A program made the position numbers and the translations under genes. Under the pieces are notes generated by a model. The model worked only from the letters and a program-made list of their open reading frames with translations, had not been told where the DNA came from and searched no databases. A DNA stretch of 64,000 nt. It comes from Diphasiastrum complanatum. Lineage: Eukaryota > Streptophyta > Lycopodiopsida > Lycopodiales > Lycopodiaceae. Shown here one piece after another: positions 23,626 through 37,600 of this stretch. The stretch covers positions 31,429,427 through 31,493,426 of the forward strand of contig CM055094.1 of NCBI GenBank assembly GCA_029204225.1, in the 5' to 3' direction. The number at the start of each line of letters is the position of its first letter. Positions within the stretch are counted from its first letter, which is position 1.

Positions 23626-26600
23626 AGAAAGTTCATTGATGTCTTTTCCATGCCAAAAGGCGTATAAGACTAAAGAAGTACATGTCAAGTATGTGGTATC
23701 AGTAAGAGTACAAGAAATGTCTTTGAAATAGTATCAAAAAGAACAAACTTATCTAACTACTAGAAACTGAATTGAACTAAATGAAATGTACAAAAATATG
23801 ATGTATTCTACTACATATTTCTTTGGAAGGAGGCATGGGCCAGCATGCTCTTGGCACTTTCGATAAGTGTCCAATTCTTCCTTTCAGCTACACCATTGGA
23901 CTGAGGTGAGTAGCTCGTTGTGAATTGTTGATGTATTCCATTGGCCTTGCAGAATTCTTTAAATTTTGTGGAGATAAATTCTCCCCCTCCATCTGTGTTT
24001 AGTGCTTTGATCTTCCTCTGGGTCTACTTTTCTGAACTGCATAAAGAACTTGAATGCCTCTGATTTGTTCTTCAAAAAATAGGTTGCAGTCCTTCGAGAG
24101 AAGTCATCGATGAAGGTTAGGAGATATAGAGCTCTCCCTGTGGAAGCAGTCTGCATCGGGCCACAAATGTCGCTATGTACGAGATCTAGCAGGCCTTTGG
24201 AAGTATGAACTGAGTCAGAAATGAAAGGACTTCTAGCATACTTGCTGATTATACAGCTTTCACATGGAGAAGTTGGCTTGCTGACAGAAGGCAAATCTTG
24301 TACCAGTCTCTAGGTCGACATTTGTTGAATACTATTGAGGTTCAAATGGCCTAACCTAAAATGCCAAAGCATATCAGATGATTTGGAGGTAGAAGTGTGA
24401 AGAGCTTGACTGTTGGAAGAATAACAGAGGTTGACTTTGTAGAGGTTGCCACTTCTTCTCCCGAAAGCTAAAACTTTTCGGGATTTGTCCAGGATGGTGC
24501 AGCCGTTTGTGTCGAATTCGACCCTCCGACCAGAATCAGTGATTCTGGTAACTGAGAGCAGGTTCTTGGTTAGATTTGATACGTGGAGAACGTTGGACAA
24601 CAACTTGACATCACCCTTCTGAAATTCAACCCTTACTGTTCCTTCACCATGGATTGAATGTGATGAGTTGTCTCCTAGTTGCACAACTAAAGAGAGGGTG
24701 AAAGATTTATAATCTTTGAACCGGTCTTGGTGGTGAGTCATATGTTGTGTTGCTCCAAAATCGAGATACCAGGAATCGATATCATGTTGTTCTCCGACCT
24801 TGGTCATAAAAGTTGCTTCATTTTCCTCTTGCTGCTGGGTCGAAAAACTGGTTGAAGCACTATCTGCTTGCTGTTGGTACTACTTCTTCTTCTCATTGTT
24901 ATATTTCAAAGTTCTGCAGTCCTTGATTTCATGTCCAGTTTTCTTGCAGTATCTGCAGAATAGTTTTTGCTTTGGTTGGAAAGATGAAGGGTTTGAATTC
25001 GTCCCTGAGTCAAAATTCGACCCAGAGCCAAAATTCGACCCTGAGCCAGAATTCGACCCTGGCTGCATACTGCTCTTCCTTTTGGATCTGAACTTCTGAT
25101 TTTTTGAATATAGAGCTTGAGGATCTGACCCTGAGCCTGAGGAGGATGCAGATTTTTTGATTTCCTCTTGTAGAAGCATCAAAATTGCTCTTGATAGAGT
25201 AATTTGCTCCTGGTTCGAAATTATCATGACCCAATTTTCATAGGCTTCAGGTAGACGCGATAGTAGAGTCATAACGGCATCGAAATCTTCAATGACTGAG
25301 CCAATTGCAGCCATTTGCTCCATAAGATTTTTGAAAGTGTTGATATGACTTGTAACACTTTCTGCTTCAGACATCTTCAGGTTGAAGAATTTCTTCCTCA
25401 AATGTAACTTGGAAGTAACATCCCTGATATCATGGAGGGTTGCTAGGATGTCCCATGCATCCTTGGTTGTCTGAGCATTATGTATGTGAATTATCTGTGT
25501 ATCCTTGATATTGAGAGTGATCATGGCAAATGCTTTGCCATCTCTCAGTCTCCATTTGGTGATAATGGCTGCATCACCTTCTGGCTTGACTTCTGTGCCG
25601 TCAACAATGTCCCACAGTTCCTTGGCTAATAGCATGACCTTCATTTTGAACTTCCAGAGCAAAGTAGGCGGACTGTTAACGCGGATCAGATTTCTAACCG
25701 ACAGTTTTGGAATTTACAATGTATCGGAGAAGAAAAATTCTAGAAAATTTGATCCTGAATTTTTCGATCTTCTGCTCTAAATTCGAGCCTTCTTTTTCTG
25801 GGTTTTGTACAGCTTTCAGGATGCTCATTAATGAATGGATTTGAGGCTGAGCATCGAATTCCAACAAAAACACGGTTCTTCACAAAATGGAAGGGTTAAC
25901 TCACAGGAAAAGGAAACTGTACATGAAACAAAAGAGATGGTAGGGGAAGACAATCGGTGATCATGGTGTTGCTGAAGCTGCAAAAGCGGCTACCAACAAG
26001 CATACTGAAGGAAGGTCAACTTCAGACGTTCTAAGATTGACAAGGTTTTGTCGAGGTTGGAATCGACAAAGGTGCAACCTCTTAAGAGGGAGTTGCATGA
26101 GAAGTATAGACTATGAGTCTATATAGGTAAATCGATATTCAAGAAAATGTTTTTCACAGTTTCTTATCATGGTGGCAAATGATAAGTTCATTGTTACAAG
26201 TGACAGGTGTGGCAAGCTGTGTGGTCCACATTCTACGTTGTAGTAACTTGGTTATGTTGTAGAAACTTTCTTGTCTATCTGAACTAGTATCACACTTCAG
26301 ATTTATGAGTAATCGAAGTGATTGCTTGCTGTAGTTGTCATGTAATTCCTGGGTACCATCCAAGTCATAGTTGATTGTTCATGTGGTGGTACTAAGTGAG
26401 ATCAATTCTATTTTGAGTTGGAGAAAAGTTCTAGAATCTATCCAAGTTCATGTTCTGTCATGTGGTAGATTCGGTTATAAGATTGGGAAGCCAAGGTTGT
26501 TGATTAGCCGTTGAAATCAACAGTACAAGAAGTTGTTTAGCTTCAAGAAAAACAACATGGTTGAAGATGGACGTACACGAAGTTTGCATATGACAAAGTG

Positions 26601-28593
26601 TCAAAATAAATAGATATCATGATGAAATGCTTTCTAGGTTGGAAAGTTGTTTGGTGCAAGTAACTCTATGTGTGAGATAGAGGTAGGAGATTCCATGGAA
26701 AAGATTCATGTCAAGTACTTTGTGTGAGAAAGTATTTGAAGGTAGGATTTGGTTTTGCTACTTAGAAATACATTTTGGGTGTTTACCCAATATAGGTAGT
26801 GATTATAGCAATTGGCTTTTGTTTTTTGCTATTTGCGTTATGCTTTTTACCTTACACATAGTTTAGAGAAAGTATATATGTAGGCTGGCGCCCTACCTTA
26901 TTTGCAATGGGACATAGTTGGTGTACATCTCTTCATCATTGCTGTTCTCTTTCCTATGTATGACTATTGTCTAACAACAATAGGAATCTTGTCTTGGGTT
27001 ACTCGTATGAGCAAGTCGGTTTTCTAACACTAATTACCTTTAATATACAATTACACAAGCCTTGAGCAATCCTATTCATTGTGCATAGATCAAACTAGTG
27101 ACATTTATGAGCTAGATTTCCAAAACAAATTCATACTTTAAGCAAAATTTTCAATAGAACTAATTAGGATCAATTCCAAGAGCTTTAAATTGCCACTCTT
27201 TGTGACTATGCTCGAGCATCCATCTCTCTAGGATAAACTAGTGAATGACGATGTTGCCAACATATTTAGAATCTGTTTAAATTCATAATGATTAATTTGG
27301 TTCTTTTATGGACATAGTTCACAAGGCAGCCTCGTAATTGTAAAAGGGAACCATGCATTTAAACATGTAGGAAGTTTTCCTTTTTCCCCTCCAGGGTTCC
27401 GACGTTACGAAACGCTGAGTTCCGGAACCCTATGCCTCTGGAACACCGTTCCGTCACAACTTAGGTCCTATTATTAGTACAAGATAGGCAGCATTGCTCA
27501 ACTTGGTAAGGGACACACTTCCCTGGTTCAGATCAAGAGATTTTTCTTCCGAAAGACATCCCAAGTGCTTGTAGACTTTTTGATACCATTGTCAACCCAC
27601 AAGCTTATACGCACCAGAGACATGGTGTATTGGTTTGTCCTGTCGGACTGGGCTTGTATCTTGAGATTATAGATTACCATGCTACCTCGCATGATTCAAC
27701 CTAAGCCCTCCGTTCCACATGACATTATATTTGCAAGGTTTGAAGTTCCGCGCGTATAGCTTGGTGCCTTTTTCTAGCTTAGCACTTATAATCAAAGAGT
27801 CCAAGCGCTTCCAACTTTTGAGTAGAGATACATACATGCAACTATAAGGACTTACCTCCTCCTAGCATCCTCCTAGCATCTTCATTATCTAGGTTTTGGG
27901 TTGTCATGGTTTTCTCAAAGATATCGCCTCATCCTTAAGACATTTGGCATTTTTGTCACTAGGGGGTCATCATCAATACATCAAATAGTTTCTGCATAGA
28001 GCATAAATCTTGATCGTGCTTGGCGAGGCCAATTGTGGGTCAAACCCCACTTCTGTCGGACTCATTTTCTGGCGTTAGATGCAGCCACGTTTGCGACCTT
28101 GCCACAATATTTGGATTTAGGATTATCTCACAACAATAGGTTCATGTTGGGCCATTTGCATGTTTCATCGCATCGGGTGGCGATTGAAATTGGACGGTTC
28201 CAAGGTATTCCAAGAGCGGAGAAACTTTGTCAGCTATGCTCTTTGGGTTAGGTGGAGTTCAAGGAGCACATTCAATGTTTCATGGGACCTTTTCAAAACG
28301 CCTATTTGAAAAGGGTTTGAAGCGAGAAAGAATCGGCTACTCCGGGAAAGAAACATGGAATCGGTTTTAGGGAATTTTTTCCTAGCCTTCCATTGTAGCA
28401 AAAATAGGTGTTTTTTTAGTGTTTAATTTGCAATGTACATTATAATTCATTAAGGATCAACCTTGAATCCAACTGTTGAGTCCCACCTATTGTCATGATT
28501 CATACGTAACTCCCAATCCCCACCTATTGTTTCGATCTATACTATATAGTACTTACGTTGATGACTCAAGGGTCATGTAACATCCCTCATCAT

Positions 28594-28654
<61 letters not shown>

Positions 28655-31600
28655 CATGGAGATACATACAGGTTGCACTATCCTCCTCACAGCGTCTTCA
28701 TGATCAGGGCTACATGCTATCATGGTTCTCTCAGGCCTCTCACCTGCTACTTGTATCATTTGGCATCTCCATCACAGAGCTCCCCTCCAACACACATCAG
28801 TATATCAGACGCTTCCTTTATCGCACATATCTAGAGTGGACTTGGCGTAACCAGTTAGGGGTTAAGCCAGCTTTCTATCGGACTCAGTTCTTGGAGCTAG
28901 ATGCATCAGGGACCCCGGTCATGCCACGCTACTTGGACTCGGGATTGTCACATTGCCTCAGATTCACATTGGGGCAGCTCAGGGTGTACCACTCTACGAT
29001 CTCTCATAGCTCATGAGGACCGACAGTGTGTCGCTCTCATGGTACACGAGATGTCCAAACTATGGAGAGATCTATACGAGACACCCCAGCATTTTACCTC
29101 ACAGCCATTGATTACTTCGTTCTTTACTAGACGGAGATCGCATGATTTAGTACCTGAGGATGAGGATTATGATGAGGATGACGACGAGGATGTTGGCCGC
29201 TCTCATGCTCATAGAGATCAGAGACAGTGTACCTCTCACCATCAGGATACCACCAGGATTACTAGATATTCTACGCAGGGGCGTACTACTACTACTATCA
29301 CACATACATGTGCTCATACTCACAGACGCCGCCGGCAGACTCCAGTGCTTTACTGTGGCTCGCATTACATCTCTTTACAGCAGCAGCACAGCAGATGCAA
29401 CACAGCCTTGACATCTTACCCGAGACACATATGATTATTATTATGCACATTCTCACAAACGTGTCTATTTTAGGTTGCACTAGATGTTTTTCTTTATTAC
29501 AGTTTGGAGACGTTTTTTATACGCTCCCATGGTCACCACATACATGACATGTACTTCATTAGTCTTATATGCCTTTTGGCATGGAAAAGACATTAATACA
29601 GCTTTCTTTCTTTCTCTCTCTCTCGGAGTCAAACCATGCAAAAAACATAAGTCTTATTCTAGTTCAAAATGTATGTTTCTATGCTTGGTTAGGGTTGCCT
29701 TTTGAAGTTCATGCATTCCGAATGGCTTGAAACTGTTTTTACTTACATTTAGGCAAAAACAGTCATGTTTTGAAACGGTTCAAAATTGTTTATTTATTTA
29801 TTATTATTTTTCTGTTTCAAAAAAAAATTTAGTACGAGCAGTCCGTTCGCGTCAGATTGTTTCGAAACGACGATTCTTTGATCGCGATTCGAAGAAACTA
29901 TGAGCACTTTATCTCAGGTGCCCAGTCTATTGCAAGATTAGAGGGAGATACTATTGCTTGTTTCGTGACATGCCCCCTACACTACGTTTGCTCATAGCAT
30001 ATGAGGATCCTTGATGTGTTGCACTTATGATACAAGATTGTGGCGAGATCCAGAGTCCGATGATGATGACGACACACCTTTGCATAGAGATCAACGACAA
30101 CACATTACTCAGAGCGATGTTGAAGCTAGAGTTATCCAACCTATCATGAGGAGACACACTTTTCATCCTCTTAGACGACGTCAGAGGGACTTACATCTAC
30201 CTCATGTTGTTGCTTGTATGACATTCTTCTTCAATGTTAGCAAGACGTGATGATAGTGCTATATCTTTTGTGTTATTACAGCCGCCTATCTACAAAATCA
30301 ATCCATCACCAAAGCCCTGAATGGAAAGACACCCTATGAGGTGTGGACAGGATCGAAACCATCACTCAAGAATATTAGAGTGTTTGGATGCATTGCTTAT
30401 GCTCAGATCCCCGAAGATCTAAGAAAGAAGCTGGATGAAAAAAGCACACAATCGATTTTCATTGGCTACTCCCCAAGTCACAAGGCATACAAGCTCCACA
30501 ATCTAAAACAGGAAAACATTCACGAGCAGAGATGTCATTTTTGTGAAAGATCGATTTATCAACCACAAGGGGAAAGCTCGAGAAATTTTTGATCCAAGTA
30601 TCGAAGAAATTTCCGATCCATGTATCGAAGAAGGCTCCAGGATCGAAAATCAAAAAATCGATACCGACTCAGAAAATGAGTCAGAACCTCAACGGGGGTC
30701 GAATCACATCAGGGGGTCGAAATTCAGCCAAGAAGATCGAATCGACCCAGACAACCTCCATCCCGATTTATAGATGATGCAGCCTGCTACTTTGTGCAGG
30801 AACCAAATACAGTTTCATAGGCAATGTCTACACCTAATGCTGATCAATGGAAAGTCGCGATGGACACAGAATTTGATTCTATGATAGAGAATCAAACGTG
30901 GACAGTCACTGAGCTGCCAAAGGGAAAAATCCGATTCCATGCAAATGGATATTCAAGGCGAAGTATGATGCTAAAGGAAGGCTATATCGATACAAATTCC
31001 ACCACATATCAAATAGAAGCCCGATCTAATAGTCTCCCCTGCTCTCCTGCACTGAACTGGGTTCTTCCAAGAGCTGGCCCCTTCAAGACACAATAGCCTT
31101 CTCCTCCTCAACGCGCGCGATGGCCCACGGGCCTCCTCTTCTCCTTCATTCTCCAAGCTTTTCTAGGTTCGCTCCAGCTATGGTTTCAAGTATTGATTGA
31201 TCCAACATTGTCAATCCTCCATGGCCAGCCGTGGCCTCCTGGATGTTAACTCATGCTGCCAGGGCGCCCTCCCATAGCCATTTACAAATCTTGATAAGCT
31301 TATGTATGAAGAGATATCCAAGGTTGTTCCTCCTGAAACCCTGGCTTTCAATTTGCCTCCCCGAGAAAGCTTGATCCAATGCCATAATCTGTCAGCGGCT
31401 ATCCACGGCCCTCAGGCACCCTTTCTATCACACCTAGGCGCCCCTCTGTAGCCTTTTACAGATCCAGATTCCGTTCTCTATTGAAACAGAACAGTGGTTT
31501 TTGCCTTAAAAACCCTAGCTCAAACAAAACCTCCATAGTTCAGAGATGAACTACTCTTATGTTCCTTCATGGCTGTCAATGACCTCATGCATACATGATC

Positions 31601-34600
31601 TAGCTGCTCCAGCGCCCTATTGTAGCCTTTCACGGTAGCAAAAAACAACCTCCTACAGTGCAAGATCCACTTGTTTCTCCACCGAAACCCTGGTTGACAA
31701 TTTCAACCTTTCTTGCACACTGTTGGAACTGTTTTTGATTCAAATACTGAGAACCCAATTGCTATGGTTGCCATGTCTGTCCAACCACCGTTGTCTGCTC
31801 TTCCCGGCACCAAACCGTTCTTCAGTTCACTGAGAATTGCTCCCGTTGTCAAACAAGTCCAGCGATCTCAGCTATCCAGCCAAGAACAGAAGCTATAATC
31901 CAGCTTCAGCGATCAATCTGCAGTTCTGGCAGCGATCCAACAGGTAGTAGCCAGATTCCAACACTCTGATCAGTAAACCATACAAGCAGCCTTCCAGTGA
32001 TTTGTCCTCCAGCAAACAACCTGCAGCAATGATCTCCACAAAATTTCACCAAGATCTTCCCACGGATCCACGTTGTCCTCCTAGCGACGTTTACTCCATG
32101 CTTTGCTGTCCTACAGCAACCTGAAATATGAGTAAGATCAAACTTGAAAGCTGGCTAGGGACACCACCTGCACCTGTTTTTCTCCTTGAAGATGATGGCC
32201 AAATCAATTCCTTGTGAATTGATTTCGTTCGTTGGAGTACCTCCCTGCTCTCTCGAATCTTGAACCACGCTCTAATACCATGTTAGAAAACCGACTTGCT
32301 CATACAAGTAACTCAAGACAAGATTCCTATTGTTGTTAGACAATAGTCATACACATGAGAGAGAACAACAATGATGAAGAGATGTACTCCAACTATGTCC
32401 CATTGCAAATGAGGTAGGGCGCCAGCCTGCATATATACTTTCTCTAAACTATTTGTAAGGTAAAAAGCATAAAGCAAATAGCAAAAGACAAAAAGCTAAT
32501 TGCTATATTTACTACCTATATTGGGTAAACACCCAAGATGTATTTCTAAGTAGCAAAACCAAATCCTATTCTAGTTGTAGTGCGCCCACCTACATGCATG
32601 ACCAAAAAAAAAATTTAATATAAATAGTAATGACCCCTATAATACCACACAGGCATGGCCAAATAATGCTAATTAATCCTAAATAATAACATTAGGGGTA
32701 CTAATGTAAACATTAACTCTAACAATTAGGATGTTAGTCACTATATCATCTATCTTGCTTCTGAACATCTATATAGTATTGTCAGTAAAATTAGAGTTTT
32801 TAACATGTTCTTACATCTTGATTCCGAAAAGCCTTAAAAACCATGCTCCAACAAATCCTAGCAACTCTTTTTGGGGGAAAAAACTACTCAATTTGAATCG
32901 TTTGAATCTTGTTTAAATCAAATGGTATCTCACTTCAAGTTTTCTGGTGAATGTTTAGAAGATAAGTGCTTAGAATATTATCTGATACAAGGTTTTTAAA
33001 TTTGGCTTAGATGCCTTTTCTTGACTTTTTTTCTTTTCTAAGACACCTAAAAAACTTTCCTGAAAAAAACCCAGGAAAAAAAAATGTTCTGAAATGGAAC
33101 GTTCCAAAATTTCCGGAATGAGCATTTCGGAACCAAATTGGAACTCTACGTTCCAGAACACAATGCATCTATAAATAGGACCAATAAAGAGTATCCCCAA
33201 GTAAGTGTGAGAAGAAACCACCTCTAGAGGTTGTTTGTGTGGCAAGGTGCAAATAATATCAAAATCTTGCAAAATATGTGCATGAAGTTTTGGAAAGATT
33301 TCATATGTCTAATTGTAAGCCATTGACTACGCCCATTGAGACAAGCAAGGAGCTGACTCACATTGATGAACATGGTCCAGTAGATCCAAAAATCCTTTAT
33401 TGCATGCAAGGATGAAGCATCTTGAGGTAAAGTATCATTTCATACACAAAAAGCTTTGTTCAAAAGATGTGAATGTGGCTCATTGTGTGTGTTGCAATTC
33501 GCTAATGTGTTTACCAAGTCGCTGAGCGGAGACAAATTTTAAAATTTTAAAAAGAAGCTTGGCATAGAAGCGATAACTTGAAGCTTGAAGGAAGGATAAA
33601 TCTGTGAGAGGACTCTACTTGTGCTCTTTTGATATGACATGTTTTCAAACTAAGTTGTTATGCTATCATGGAGGCATGTTCCATGAATGTCGTTACTAGT
33701 TTTGTAAACGTTAATTATTGAGAGAGAGAGAGAGAGTTAAAAGAGTAATAATTAACCGTTTATCTTGCAGTTTGTTTTCTCTCTCTAAGCTTCTAGACAG
33801 TTGGGCTAATCTTTACCGAGCCTAGTCACTACTTATGATGTACTCTTTTGTTGGTGATTAATATAGTTTGGTGTGGGAGTTTGGATTGTGGAGAGCTTGC
33901 TTCTTGCTCAGATTCAAGGTTTTTGATTGCATTGATCCGCAAATTGTTAACTCTATTTCAATGTGCAATTGGTGTGATGAATCTTGAAGTTGTCTCAATG
34001 CAATATGAAGACTATGAGATAGCCCATAGTCTAGGTAGGAGGGTAGTGTAGGAAGACCGACTACATCTAGCTCCAAACAGTGTGTCTTTTAAAAGTCTAA
34101 TTTGACTCTAGAAGAGAGCCTAACAAGACTTGCCGAACATATGCTTTGTAGATAAATCGTCGAATTTAGTCATGTGAATCTCCAAGGAGGTGAGAAATAG
34201 ATATACCAAATGTGCCTAGTTGTCTAGATGCTTGTCTACACCAGGAAGGATGATAACCCTACTCAGCAAGTGTTTGAGATGAGGTAAGTCCAAACCATGG
34301 GTGTCTGTTGGTACTAGAATCAATAGCCCCCATTGGGTGTGGGATTGAAGGTTTACATGAATCATGTGTGGTAATATGGATATGTAGAGACATGAAAACT
34401 TGGCCCAGTATGAGGTTGGAAGCCAAGTACACCATGTCTTTGATGCATACAAAGCAGTATGCACGCAATGCTCACTTTGTGGATGCCATGTGTGCTGCCT
34501 GAAAGAAAGTTGCTTCATTTGGAAAGGAGGATTGGCACTTCCCTAGTCAGCTATTAGTAGTCACTCTCATGCTGAATCGGGCCAGAGAAAGTACAGGAGG

Positions 34601-37600
34601 AAGCAAAATCCAAAGGTTGAGCATCCAAAGTAAGAATCTTGCATTGTATACAGGATTGAATACCATTGGCTATGGCAAAAGGTACAAAGGGTATCAATGT
34701 GTTTTTGCAAGTCTTCCCTGGTTAGAGACACCAAAACCACATCGTCTTCATGTAAGAAAATGGATGTCAGAATTTCTCTGAGTGATACACCTGACCACTA
34801 CGTCAATGGATGACTCCCCCCTCAAGCTCACTCCACCCCACTTAGACAAGGTCAGAGCATGTGTCCATCAAGGACACAAGATGGCATTGTGTCACACATT
34901 CAATTCCGTTTGAACATTTTTTCAAACTCATTTGAAACCTCAAAATTTCAAACTATTTCTCCTAGTCCTAGGGCCCGGAAAAAAGCGTCAAGGGGTCCAC
35001 ATGCACATGTTAGGGCCCAATCAAGCCCAACCAAAACAAATAAACCATTGCTCAAGAACCTTTCACCTCCTGAGCACTTTTCTTTCATCCTAAACAGAGG
35101 ACTGAAAGGCTTTTTGCATAAAAGATAACGACTTTTGTTAATCATGGTAGATTTCATTCTTTCGTTCAATTTAGATGCTCGTTCAACAACTTTTATGATA
35201 TATTTAACCTATCAACCCTTAAATTAGCACCTGAATTGGTCAACAATGTTTCAAACATTTGAAACGCAGTTGAAACAATTTTCATACATTTGAAAGTTAC
35301 ATTGGTAACAATCATCCATGCGCCTCAGTGCACATGCAGCTAGAGGTTCCAAGTTAGCATCAAAAGCAACAGCAAAGCCCTCTAGGCCAGCAGCACACAA
35401 GTAGCTGCAAGCACAGTAGCAACCAAACGTCTGAAACATCCAAACTTGAAACATTTCAAACGTTTGGAAAAATCAACCAAATGTTTTTAAACCTTTCTCA
35501 ATTTTAGGGCTTGCAAAAACTGAAATGTTTTGCTATTTTGTAAGAAACCTCTTACGTAATTAGAAAAGAAATTAAAGAGCACAGCACCATATTGATATGA
35601 AAAGGTGACAGATAAGCCGCAAATAGGTGAAAACAGTATTTTGTTTCCAAATAAAACAAAGCTATAAAAAGGGGTTTTGAACATGTTTAAAATGCAATAC
35701 ATTTCAAACAAATCTGGTTGCTGCTATGGCTGCAGGGGCCCAAGCTAGTATGACTGATAAATTTAGACTTTCGACAGCCACTCAGCCACCTGGCCATCGG
35801 CCACCATACATGAAGCATGGCAGATCAATTCAATCAGGTAAGTATGATTTTTCAATATGCAACCCAGCAAAACGTGAATTTTCGTGAGCACTAAAATATT
35901 TTATACACCATCTACAACCGAAATTTAGGTGTGATTCGAATGCTAGAACCTAAAAATGTCACCTTCAATATCTACTATTCTGAAACAAAAGTTACAAAAC
36001 TGTACAGACACGACCCACAAATAAATAATCAGGATTTTGTCATGGACCCATCGTGCTCAAATACTAAAAAACATAATATTCACAAACAAAGAAGAAGGCC
36101 ATGCATTTATGCTCAATACTTCCAAAATTAGCAAGCAATGATGGATTAGCGTGTACCTGATATAGCAATATCAGCACAACAAGTAAGATCCCCAAAGTCA
36201 TCGCTGAGCTGTAATAAAAGGGAACCCACTTACTAACAACGGGTGCTATCAGCAAGAGAAGAGTCCCAACAACCAGAAGGGCCACCCTAAAAAAGTGAAG
36301 TTCTGCGTCCAACCCAACACTCAATATGTCAGTTCTTGCTAAAATAGAATAAGGCAAGATTTTAAAGAGTTCACCAACAGAAGCTGAATGTGTAAAGCAA
36401 CCACAATCATACTCAAACCCAGCTTTAGATTTGATAACCTTCAGCCTAAATAGAAAGCTCAAAGGGGGGGGCATGTGCCAATTTTTTAACTCTACATTAG
36501 CTTCTGCTACTGCTATAGATTTTGGCTGATTTATAGTGCTTCAAGCCAATGTTTATTTCTGTTATGTGCCTAAGACTCCATAAATTTTTGCAATGCCATC
36601 ATGGTGAAAGCCAAAGAACAAAAATGATAGCAATAACGATGGTGCAAATGGTTCAACTAGATCTCGAAGTGAACAAAGAGCCCTTGAAAGTCAAGTTTTT
36701 TATGTGTAGCTGTGCAAAGGAACACAACCATTCATTACAAGATATTGAAGCATCACAATGCGAGGTTTCTAGAATGTCTGTTGTGCTTCAAAGCAGGAAC
36801 TCAAGCTTTGAAGCTTAAAGCATATCACTTAACCAAAACACGTAAAATAAGACTGCAGTACACCTCGTTATTTAGAGGTTCCATCTTGACATAGAATGGA
36901 AGATTTTCTTCTTATTTCTAAGAGGATGATAAATGGCAAAAATGTTATGTAGCTCAAGTAAAGCAATCTGAATTCTTTGTAAAACCTAGTGCAAAGGCCA
37001 ATGTGCATTCACACCTCTCAAGTTTGATTTGCTTGCACATTCAGTTCTGATTTTAGAAATCCAAAATTCAGGGAAGCTGCACAAGTATGTCTACATAAAC
37101 TAGACTACATGACCGCTTACAGAGGATGGCTTCTAACAATGAGGATGTACACCTTTTTGACTCAAACAGGGCATGTGATAAACAACTAGATTCACTGAGA
37201 GCTTTCTTATGCATTTAATTTTGTGTGTCCCTTTTCATGCACAAAAGTACAATAAAACTTCAAAACCTTCAGGTTAATCAAGAAGGATTAAAATGTCAAC
37301 CAATAAGCAACATTTTGGAGCCAAGCTTGCTCATACCAGTAAAGAGACTGTTATTTTTGACATGCTTCAAAAATATTTTCACAAAAAACGATTAAAGAGG
37401 TGCGAAGAAATTCACATCAAACACAGTAGGAAAAGTTCTAAATACTAACCTTCGTCCAAGTTAATGCTTAATAAACTAGGAAGCAATTTGGACTTAACCT
37501 CCTTAGTGATGAGTTTTTCTGCTTCATAATTATTAATAGGTAATTTTACATTATAATGGGCCATGCAAGTTATATCAAGCAAGGTGGTAATTAAGCTCAT

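Larger units (their letters stand above)
23830..25662 (-). mobile_element. Copia E 5' half: gag, protease, integrase
   Basis: Gag, protease and integrase pieces of a Tork-like copia lie on the minus strand. The element breaks off in integrase at about 23830 after SYSPQSNGVAERKNWTL and IESAKSMLAH. The plus-strand fragment at 30281 resumes a few residues downstream in the same protein. The whole is inside NEMP intron 4. No 5' LTR in the correct orientation adjoins gag. Confidence 0.85.

Noticed and set aside
23513-23731. VCVCVC/RARARARE frame
   Set aside because: Microsatellite artefact.
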